A stretch of DNA of 11,706 bases. It comes from an uncultured Bacteroides sp. GTDB lineage: Bacteria > Bacteroidota > Bacteroidia > Bacteroidales > Bacteroidaceae. Where the stretch lies: contig CAMTFK010000142.1 of the NCBI GenBank assembly GCA_947071285.1, positions 1-11,706 of the forward strand. The letters are read 5' to 3'. The stretch's first letter is position 1; the number at the start of each line of letters is the position of its first letter. Below are positions 6,237 to 11,706 of this stretch, piece after piece. The position numbers and the translations under genes were made by a program. The notes beneath the pieces were generated by a model that saw nothing but the letters and a program-made list of their open reading frames with translations, had not been told where the DNA came from and did no database searches.

Positions 6237-6272
6237 CGATTCAATCTATGTATTATTTAAAAACAAAGAAAT

Positions 6273-6791
6273 ATGAAAACGAATATTATAGTAAGACAAA
6301 CAACAGAAGCGGATTATCCTATCGTATATAATTTGATAAAGACGGCTTTTGAAACTGCCGAACACAGAGACGGCACCGAACAGGACTTTGCCGTAGACCT
6401 ACGCAATGGCGGAAATTATCTTCCGGAACTGGACTTAGTGGCAGAACTTGACGGGCAAACGGCAGGGCACATCATGTTCACAAAAACATATGTAGCCCAA
6501 CCGAATGGCAGCAAGTATGACGTCCTGATGGTAGCTCCGCTATCCGTGTTGTTGGAGCACCGCAACAAAGGCGTAGGCTCTGCACTGATGAAAGAAGGTT
6601 TCCGCATTGCCGAAGCGTCAGGCTACGGGGCGGCTTTCCTGTTGGGTGATCCCAATTATTATCAGAGATTTGGCTATAAGCCATCTCACCTGTATGGCAT
6701 CGGTCACGGAATTTATCCGGCTGAATACCTTCTGGCTAAAGAAATCATTTCCAGTGCTTTGAAGGATGTTACAGGGACAGTTAATATGTAG
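6273..6791 (+). CDS. GNAT family N-acetyltransferase (YhbS-like)
   Basis: A 172-residue protein of the GNAT superfamily, which transfers acetyl from acetyl-CoA to an amine. Residues about 5-30 give the first strand and helix (IIVRQTTEADYPIVYNLIKTAF). The acetyl-CoA pyrophosphate loop is HRNKGVGSALM, containing R-x-x-G-x-G at 97-102. The tail LLGDPNYYQRFGYKPS (residues 123-138) is typical of YhbS-like acetyltransferases. The substrate cannot be predicted: members act on small molecules, proteins or antibiotics. It is the first gene of a three-gene plus-strand operon, after a long structured leader, and is followed 28 bp later by a methyltransferase. No sign of truncation. Confidence 0.9.
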   Translation: MKTNIIVRQTTEADYPIVYNLIKTAFETAEHRDGTEQDFAVDLRNGGNYLPELDLVAELDGQTAGHIMFTKTYVAQPNGSKYDVLMVAPLSVLLEHRNKGVGSALMKEGFRIAEASGYGAAFLLGDPNYYQRFGYKPSHLYGIGHGIYPAEYLLAKEIISSALKDVTGTVNM

Positions 6792-6819
6792 TTTACAAAC
6801 ATTTTATATACGAAATATC

Positions 6820-7593
6820 ATGAGTAAAGAAGATATGTTAATCATAGAATTTGATTTTACACTAATTGCCAATTATTTTTCAGCTTTAGATCGTCAGGGA
6901 CCGGGTGGAAAAGCAGAAACTCTGAAAGCTCTGAGCTTTATTACCGACCTTCCCACCAAACCTAAAATAGCGGATTTAGGGTGTGGAACAGGTTTTCAAA
7001 CGTCTGTTCTGGCTTCCAGTATGGATTGCTCTATTATCGCGATGGACCTGCTGCCCGAAATGGTGGAAGGTGTGAAAGCAAGAATCAAGCGGGACAAGCT
7101 GGAAGATAAAGTCACCGCATTGGTAGGCTCGATGACAGAGTTGCCTTTCCGTCCGAATGAATTCGATGTCTTTTGGGCGGAAGGTTCCATCTATAATATC
7201 GGCTTTGAAAAGGGACTGACCGAATGGAGAAAGTTTATCAAGCCCGGAGGTTATGTCGCTGTTTCGGAATGTTGCTGGCTGACGAACAAGCGTCCGGACG
7301 ATATGGATTACTTCCTTCAAAACTTTCCCGAAATAGACAATGTATCGGGAAAACTGCGGATTATGGAACAGGCGGGTTATCTTCCGGTAGCACATTTTGT
7401 ATTGCCGGAATATTGCTGGGTGGTCAACTATTATGCCCAGATGGAAACCCGTATGCGGGACTTTCTGGAAGAGAATAACAACAGTATGGCGGCGCAGAAG
7501 TTTGTTGATTTGATGAAGAAAGATATTCTTGTCTATGAGCGGTATAAAGAGTATTTTGGTTATGTGTTCTTTATAGGACAGAAATGTGATTAA
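6820..7593 (+). CDS. Class I SAM-dependent methyltransferase (small-molecule type)
   Basis: A 257-residue Rossmann-fold methyltransferase. Motif I is IADLGCGTGFQT (residues 50-61), followed by MDLLPEMV with the SAM-ribose acidic residue, GSMTELPF (motif II region) and FDVFWAEGSIYNIGFEKGL, then KPGGYVAVSE. The N-terminal FDFTLIANYFSALDRQGPGG and the C-terminal YGYVFFIGQKCD are characteristic of a Bacteroides group of methyltransferase-11 proteins for which, as I recall, structural-genomics structures exist but no substrate is established. I chose the ATG at 6820 (MSKEDM) because the longer frame from 6766 runs back into the GNAT gene and adds residues unlike the family. It lies 28 bp after the GNAT stop and 18 bp before rsgA, so the three are probably co-transcribed. 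Confidence 0.88.
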   Translation: MSKEDMLIIEFDFTLIANYFSALDRQGPGGKAETLKALSFITDLPTKPKIADLGCGTGFQTSVLASSMDCSIIAMDLLPEMVEGVKARIKRDKLEDKVTALVGSMTELPFRPNEFDVFWAEGSIYNIGFEKGLTEWRKFIKPGGYVAVSECCWLTNKRPDDMDYFLQNFPEIDNVSGKLRIMEQAGYLPVAHFVLPEYCWVVNYYAQMETRMRDFLEENNNSMAAQKFVDLMKKDILVYERYKEYFGYVFFIGQKCD

Positions 7594-7611
7594 ATAAAAC
7601 GAGAAGAAAAA

Positions 7612-8670
7612 ATGAATAATTTATTGTTATATGGCTGGAACGATAGTCTGTTCCGGCAGAAACAGTCGACGCCTTTTAGTGGCTTGCCTCACGGGCGGGT
7701 TACGGTTACTCATAAGACTTGCTATGAGGTGGTGGCTGAGGACGGTTTATATCTCTGCGAACTGTCGGGAAATATTCTTTATGGCAGGATGCCGAACGAA
7801 TATCCCTGCACCGGCGACTGGGTGATTTTTCAACCGACGGATGAGGGAAGAGGCATTGTTATGGATATTTTGCCACGCAGCCGGACGCTTTGCCGCAAAA
7901 AGAGCGGCACTGTGTCGGACAAGCAAATGATAGCCGCCCATGTGGATAAGGCGTTTATTGTACAAAGTCTGGATGCGAACTTCAATGTGCGGAGGGCGGA
8001 GCGTTTCATGGTTCAGGTGCTGGAAGAAGATATTCAGCCTGTACTGATTCTGACGAAGGCCGACCTGGGATTTAATGAACAGGAAATTGCCGACTCGCTG
8101 AAGCATCTGGCAGGGAAAGCACAAGTGTTTACGACTTCCATTCATTCACTGGAAACGATAGAGGCATTGCGTCGGTCTATCGGAGAGGGGGAAACGATTG
8201 TGTTTATCGGTTCGTCCGGTGTGGGGAAGAGCTCTCTGGTTAATGCCCTGTGTGGGAAGGAAGTACTGGAAACATCTTTTATCAGTGACTCCACAGGCAA
8301 GGGACGGCATACTTCTACAAGGCGTGAAATGGTGTTGCTTGAACATTCGGGCGTATTGATTGATACTCCGGGAGTCAGGGAATTCGGTATCACTTCCGGC
8401 AGTGCTGATGTGCTGTCGTCCATGCTGGATATTTCTGATTTGGAAGGAACGTGCCGTTTTGCGGATTGTACCCATACCAATGAACCCGGTTGTGCTGTGA
8501 TAGAGGCTGTTGCAAATGGCACTTTGGAACAGGGTGTGTACGAAAGCTATCTGAAGCTGCGCAGGGAGGCCCGGTATTTCTCTACCTCAGAGCATGAAAG
8601 GAAGGGACAGGAAAAGACGCTTTCGAAGGTTCTGAAGCATTATGCCAAGAATTATAAGAAGGATAGGTAA
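7612..8670 (+). CDS. rsgA: Ribosome small subunit biogenesis GTPase RsgA (YjeQ)
   Basis: A 352-residue circularly permuted GTPase that acts in late maturation of the 30S subunit and has ribosome-stimulated GTP hydrolysis. In order: an OB-fold (about 25-90, including CTGDWVIF), G4 (TKAD, 148-151), the P-loop G1 (GSSGVGKSS, 200-208), a switch-I segment GRHTST (231-236), and G3 DTPG (251-254). The C-terminal zinc site is complete: C281, C286, H288 and C294 in CRFADCTHTNEPGC. The permuted G4-G1-G3 order is diagnostic. At 352 residues it is longer than the roughly 300-residue RsgA of many bacteria; Bacteroides genomes may carry a second, shorter copy elsewhere, in which case this is the accessory paralogue. 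It is the last gene before a strong terminator. Confidence 0.95.
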   Translation: MNNLLLYGWNDSLFRQKQSTPFSGLPHGRVTVTHKTCYEVVAEDGLYLCELSGNILYGRMPNEYPCTGDWVIFQPTDEGRGIVMDILPRSRTLCRKKSGTVSDKQMIAAHVDKAFIVQSLDANFNVRRAERFMVQVLEEDIQPVLILTKADLGFNEQEIADSLKHLAGKAQVFTTSIHSLETIEALRRSIGEGETIVFIGSSGVGKSSLVNALCGKEVLETSFISDSTGKGRHTSTRREMVLLEHSGVLIDTPGVREFGITSGSADVLSSMLDISDLEGTCRFADCTHTNEPGCAVIEAVANGTLEQGVYESYLKLRREARYFSTSEHERKGQEKTLSKVLKHYAKNYKKDR

Positions 8671-8712
8671 TTCGATACCTATGGAAAGATAAGTCTCTGA
8701 CTTGTATAAGCT

Positions 8713-8760
8713 AAGAAGGCTGTCTCTTCACTTTTGGTAGTGGGAGACAGCCTTCTTTTT
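8713..8760 (+). terminator. Rho-independent terminator after rsgA
   Basis: AAGAAGGCTGTCTC (8713-8726) pairs perfectly with GAGACAGCCTTCTT (8744-8757), a 14-bp stem with a 17-nt loop, followed by T-rich TTTCTTATTC. It stands between rsgA and the convergent acyl-CoA dehydrogenase gene and could act on both strands, though the T run favours the plus strand. Confidence 0.93.
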
Positions 8761-8776
8761 CTTATTCGTCAGTCAA

Positions 8777-10483
8777 TTACTTGCGATAGCTTTCCAGTTC
8801 CTCAGCCTTGAACTTGCGGATGAAGTTGAAGTGTTTTTCTACTTCTGCTTCTGCATAGTTCAGATAAACAACGGCTGATTTAGCAAACAGTTCGGGAGCT
8901 TTGGTCGCATCCTGAATGAGAAGATGGGACATCACGCATACAGCCGCCATTTCGTAAAGGCGACGGGCAACGAAGTCCAGTAATTCCTGGTTCTGTGCTT
9001 CCTTCACTGCATTGGTGGTTGCCTCAAATTTATTCGTCATTTCTTTCAGGCGGTCCATCAACGGCTGCATTTCTTCGCTGCAAGGAATTGTTTCGTAATC
9101 GCGGAGAGTAGCGGCATATGAACCGTTGGTTACGTAACGGATAGCAGCTACAGTCTGTAACTGTGTAGTACCTTCGTAAATGCTCGTGATACGGGCGTCG
9201 CGGTAGATGCGTTGGCAAGCATATTCCAACATGAAACCGGAACCACCATGAATCTGGATACAGTCGTAAGCGTTCTGGTTGGCATATTCGGAGTTCATAC
9301 CTTTTGCCAGCGGAGTGAAGGCATCGGCAAGTTTGGAATATTTCTTCTGTTCCTGACGTTCTTCCGGAGTCAGCTTGCGCTCACGGGAGATGTCGTCCAG
9401 CGCTTTGTAGATGTCTACGTAGCGGGAAGTTTGGTATAACAGGGCGCGGCCTGCATCCAACTTAGCTTTCATGATAGCCAGCATGTCATATACTGCCGGG
9501 AATTCGATGATAGCTTTGCCGAACTGTTTACGGTCTTTAGCATAAGCCAGACCTTCATTGTAAGCTGCCTGAGACAAACCTACCGATTGTGCGGCGATAC
9601 CCAGACGGGCACCGTTCATCAATGCCATTACGTATTTAATCAAACCGAGCTTGCGGTCACCGCAAAGTTCGCATTTTGCATTCTTATAAACGAGCTCGCA
9701 AGTTGGAGAACCGTGAATACCTAATTTATTTTCAATGCGGCGCACGTCTACGCCACCTTCGCGCTTGTCGTAGATGAACATGGAAAGACCGCGGCCATCC
9801 TTTGTTCCTTCTTCCGAACGGGCCAGTACGAGGTGCAGGTCAGCGTCACCATTCGTGATGAAACGCTTCACACCGTTCAGGCGCCAGCAATTTTCTTTCT
9901 CATCGAAAGTAGCTTTCAGCATTACGCTTTGTAAATCGGAACCTGCATCGGGTTCGGTTAAGTCCATTGACATGGTTTCGCCGGCACAGATGCGCGGAAT
10001 GAAACGGCTGTGTTGATCTTCGTTACCGAATTCGTAAAGCGTTTCGATACAATCCTGCAAAGACCAGATGTTACCGAAACCGGCATCGGCAGCAGCCACG
10101 ATTTCAGCACACATGGTGTACGGAGTGATGGGGAAGTTCAATCCACCGAAACGGCGGGGCATGGTCATACCGTTCAGTCCGGCTTTCACCATGGCATCCA
10201 GATTCTGTCTTGTACCACTGGCATATTCCACGCGGCCGTTGGCACAGTGGGGACCTTCTTCGTCCACGCCTTCGGCATTGGGGTTGATAATCTCTCCGGT
10301 GATTTCTCCGGTGATTTCGAGCACCTTATCATAAGAGTCCATCGCATCCGAGTAGTCCTGCGGAGCGTAGTCAAATTTGTCTTTATCTTCGTATCCGCGT
10401 TCTTTCAGCTCGCAGATACGTTCCATCATCGGGTTGTTCAGTTGGAACTTCAATTCAGGAACTTCGGTATAAAAATTTGCCAT
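8777..10483 (-). CDS. Acyl-CoA dehydrogenase, long form
   Basis: A 568-residue FAD enzyme that oxidises acyl-CoA to enoyl-CoA and passes electrons to ETF. Family signatures include MDLTEPDAGSDLQS (173-186), ARLGIAAQSVGLSQAAYNEG (292-311), YAKDRKQFG (314-322), IHGGSGF (411-417) and the catalytic glutamate E437 in SIYEGTTQLQ. Ordinary members have about 380 residues; this one has about 40 extra residues before the core and a helical C-terminal extension of about 110 residues (from about 455), as in the long dehydrogenases with a C-terminal domain. A charged insert (LTPEERQEQKK, about 371-381) is also present. The chain length of its substrate is not deducible. It follows a TonB-domain gene by 20 bp and is in line with etfA, so the electron acceptor is encoded in the same operon. 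Confidence 0.94.
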   Translation of the reverse strand: MANFYTEVPELKFQLNNPMMERICELKERGYEDKDKFDYAPQDYSDAMDSYDKVLEITGEITGEIINPNAEGVDEEGPHCANGRVEYASGTRQNLDAMVKAGLNGMTMPRRFGGLNFPITPYTMCAEIVAAADAGFGNIWSLQDCIETLYEFGNEDQHSRFIPRICAGETMSMDLTEPDAGSDLQSVMLKATFDEKENCWRLNGVKRFITNGDADLHLVLARSEEGTKDGRGLSMFIYDKREGGVDVRRIENKLGIHGSPTCELVYKNAKCELCGDRKLGLIKYVMALMNGARLGIAAQSVGLSQAAYNEGLAYAKDRKQFGKAIIEFPAVYDMLAIMKAKLDAGRALLYQTSRYVDIYKALDDISRERKLTPEERQEQKKYSKLADAFTPLAKGMNSEYANQNAYDCIQIHGGSGFMLEYACQRIYRDARITSIYEGTTQLQTVAAIRYVTNGSYAATLRDYETIPCSEEMQPLMDRLKEMTNKFEATTNAVKEAQNQELLDFVARRLYEMAAVCVMSHLLIQDATKAPELFAKSAVVYLNYAEAEVEKHFNFIRKFKAEELESYRK

Positions 10484-10503
10484 AATCTTTTTATTGTTTT
10501 TAG

Positions 10504-11145
10504 TTATAAACGAAAATTGACGGGGATGGTGAAGTGCATGTTAACCGGATGTCCTTCTATCTTCCCGGGAGTGAATTTGTAAGTCATCGTCAAGAAACCT
10601 ACCACTCTCATTGCTTCCTTGTCCAGTTCGGGACAAACACTCTTCACAACTTCTGCCATCTTAGGATTGCCTTCCTTGTCTATCGAACATTTTATGAGCA
10701 CTAATCCTTGCTTTTTATCTTTTACGGCCTGCGGAGGATACTTGGTGTACTGGGCTATCAGTTTTGATAGCTCGGCATTTCCTCCGGGGAACTGAGGTAG
10801 TTCCATGTAAGGAATGAAGTCCAATTCTTTGCCATCAATATCATATAGATGCCCTTCGGAAAAATCGCCGTTCATGAGCTCCTCACGCTTCAAGGCTCCA
10901 TTTTCATAATATTGCTTCAAGTTCAGCTTGCGCCCATTTTTGTAGGTCGATATTAGCCGTATTTGCCCATTGGGATAATACTCTGTCCGTTGTCCTACCA
11001 ATCTTCCGTTTTTATAGAAGCACACTATGCTGTCATTTCCGTTGGCGTATGAATAGACGTGCTTGCCGTTTTTCGGAATTTTGTTCTGGGCATTCAGCAT
11101 TCCGCATGCACAGAATAGGCATATAGTAATGATGACTCCCTTCAT
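10504..11145 (-). CDS. Secreted TonB C-terminal domain protein with MORN-type repeats
   Basis: A 213-residue protein. Residues 1-19 are a signal peptide (IITICLFCACGMLNA). Residues about 40-110 hold three or four MORN-variant repeats of the form YxNGxLxxxxxYYPNG (FYKNGRLVGQRTEYYPNG, STYKNGRKLNLKQYYENG). Residues about 115-213 are a TonB C-terminal fold (PQFPGGNAELSKLIAQYTKY, LDKEAMRVV, FTPGKIEGHPVN, ending FTIPVNF). It lacks the N-terminal membrane anchor and the proline-rich spacer by which TonB contacts ExbB, so it is unlikely to be a standard energy transducer. It lies 13 bp after etfA and 20 bp before the acyl-CoA dehydrogenase, so it is probably transcribed with them. Its role there is unknown; domains of this kind are frequent in Bacteroidales envelope proteins. 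Confidence 0.85.
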   Translation of the reverse strand: MKGVIITICLFCACGMLNAQNKIPKNGKHVYSYANGNDSIVCFYKNGRLVGQRTEYYPNGQIRLISTYKNGRKLNLKQYYENGALKREELMNGDFSEGHLYDIDGKELDFIPYMELPQFPGGNAELSKLIAQYTKYPPQAVKDKKQGLVLIKCSIDKEGNPKMAEVVKSVCPELDKEAMRVVGFLTMTYKFTPGKIEGHPVNMHFTIPVNFRL

Positions 11146-11158
11146 TTCGTTTATAAAT

Positions 11159-11706
11159 TTACTTACTGTTTTCTTTATAGTATTTAATCATCTTCGGAAT
11201 GACTTCTTCCACCGTGCCGTTGATTACATAGTCGGCGATGGTGTTAATCGGAGCATTCTCATCATTGTTGACAGAGATGATGATGCCGCTCTCCTGCATA
11301 CCGGCAATGTGCTGGATTTGTCCGGAGATACCGCAAGCGATATAAAGTTTCGGACGCACCGTAATACCAGTCTGACCGATCTGACGATCATGGTCGCAGA
11401 AACCGGCATCGACGGCTGCACGGCTACCGCCTACTTCGGCGTGGAGTTCTTTAGCCAGTTCGAACAACATATCGAAGTTCTCGCGGCTACCCATACCGTA
11501 ACCACCGGCTACGACAATCGGCGCGCCTTTCAGGTTGTGTTTTGCTTTTTCCACGTGGCGGTCGATGACTTTCACTATATAATCCGTAGTGGGTACATAT
11601 TTGGCAACGTCGTGGTTGATAACTTCACCCTGGTAGTTGGCATCGAGGATTTCTTTCTTCATCACACCTTCGCGAACGGTTGCCATCTGCGGGCGGTGTT
11701 CGGGGT
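11159..11706 (-). CDS. etfA: Electron transfer flavoprotein alpha subunit, C-terminal part (cut by window edge)
   Basis: The frame enters from the right edge (…EHRPQMATVREGVM) and ends at 11159, giving about 182 residues of the C-terminal FAD-binding half of ETF alpha. Diagnostic features are IVVAGGYGMGSRENF, VGGSRAAVDAGFCDHDRQIG, GQTGITVRPKLYIACGISG and IQHIAGMQESG, followed by NNDENAPI. ETF is a cytoplasmic heterodimer that collects electrons from acyl-CoA dehydrogenases. The internal ATG at 11686 is not the start, because family sequence continues upstream of it. An etfB gene is expected just beyond the window, followed by this operon order: etfB, etfA, TonB-domain gene, acyl-CoA dehydrogenase. 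Confidence 0.95.
   Translation of the reverse strand, partial: PEHRPQMATVREGVMKKEILDANYQGEVINHDVAKYVPTTDYIVKVIDRHVEKAKHNLKGAPIVVAGGYGMGSRENFDMLFELAKELHAEVGGSRAAVDAGFCDHDRQIGQTGITVRPKLYIACGISGQIQHIAGMQESGIIISVNNDENAPINTIADYVINGTVEEVIPKMIKYYKENSK

Larger units (their letters stand above)
5965..6272. other. Divergent promoter region and structured leader
   Basis: This 308-bp gap holds two divergent TAnnTTTG promoter boxes (5987-5994 minus, 6070-6077 plus) separated by about 75 bp, then a plus-strand leader of about 190 nt with three small hairpins and a possible 11-codon ORF, each listed separately. I see no tRNA or known riboswitch motif. Confidence 0.6.

Noticed and set aside
6248..6331. 27-codon frame overlapping the GNAT start
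   Set aside because: It is Lys/Tyr-rich, as expected from random AT-rich DNA, and its overlap with the well-supported GNAT start makes translation unlikely.
8713..8760. Long hairpin considered as a mobile-element end
   Set aside because: Stem, loop and T run fit an ordinary intrinsic terminator between convergent genes, with no target duplication visible.
10293..10316. Perfect 12-bp tandem duplication in the acyl-CoA dehydrogenase gene (EITG twice)
   Set aside because: It is in frame and, as far as I can judge from family memory, does not lengthen this segment, so it is probably convergent coding of a repetitive helix rather than a recent slippage event.
10010..10582. 190-codon plus-strand frame
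   Set aside because: It is antisense to the acyl-CoA dehydrogenase N-terminus and crosses the gap into the TonB-domain gene.

Overview
The window looks like chromosomal DNA of a Bacteroidales gut bacterium, most likely Bacteroides. The evidence is the protein content (a GH9 glucanase, a lipoprotein TPR/HTH regulator, a TonB-domain protein with MORN-type repeats, an ETF/acyl-CoA dehydrogenase operon), three exact matches to the Bacteroides -7 promoter box TAnnTTTG, and the near absence of Shine-Dalgarno sequences. The species cannot be fixed from the sequence alone. I see no CRISPR array, tRNA, rRNA, transposase or phage gene.

Layout. (1) 1-802, minus: 5' part of a secreted GH9 endoglucanase gene cut by the window edge. 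(2) 803-1117: AT-rich divergent intergenic region. (3) 1118-2403, plus: a two-gene chaperone operon, a CbpA-type DnaJ co-chaperone and a CbpM-type modulator, the second preceded by an unusually perfect Shine-Dalgarno. (4) 2407-2491: a 31-bp-stem inverted repeat built from degenerate 7-nt units, placed between convergent operons. (5) 4246 down to 2544, minus: a SAM methyltransferase and an integral membrane acyltransferase coupled by an ATGA overlap, with a promoter directly behind the terminator of the preceding gene. (6) 5765 down to 4374, minus: a lipoprotein, transmembrane TPR regulator with a C-terminal HTH. (7) 5964 down to 5794, minus: a 56-residue ORF that appears to be an Fpg/Nei-like DNA glycosylase gene with its whole middle deleted in frame. 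(8) 5965-6272: divergent promoter region with a roughly 190-nt structured leader on the plus side. (9) 6273-8670, plus: GNAT acetyltransferase, SAM methyltransferase and the ribosome-assembly GTPase RsgA, closed by a strong terminator. (10) 11706 down to 8777, minus: etfA (partial), a TonB-C/MORN protein and a long acyl-CoA dehydrogenase, tightly spaced as one operon.

How the genes relate. Most of the window is housekeeping or core-accessory material: protein folding (cbpA/cbpM), ribosome maturation (rsgA), acyl-CoA oxidation feeding electrons to ETF, and glycan degradation. No clearly new multi-gene system is evident. The observations most worth a second look are the internally deleted glycosylase remnant upstream of the regulator, the structured leader with a possible 11-residue peptide before the GNAT-methyltransferase-rsgA operon, the heptamer-based inverted repeat, and the TonB/MORN gene inside the ETF/dehydrogenase operon.
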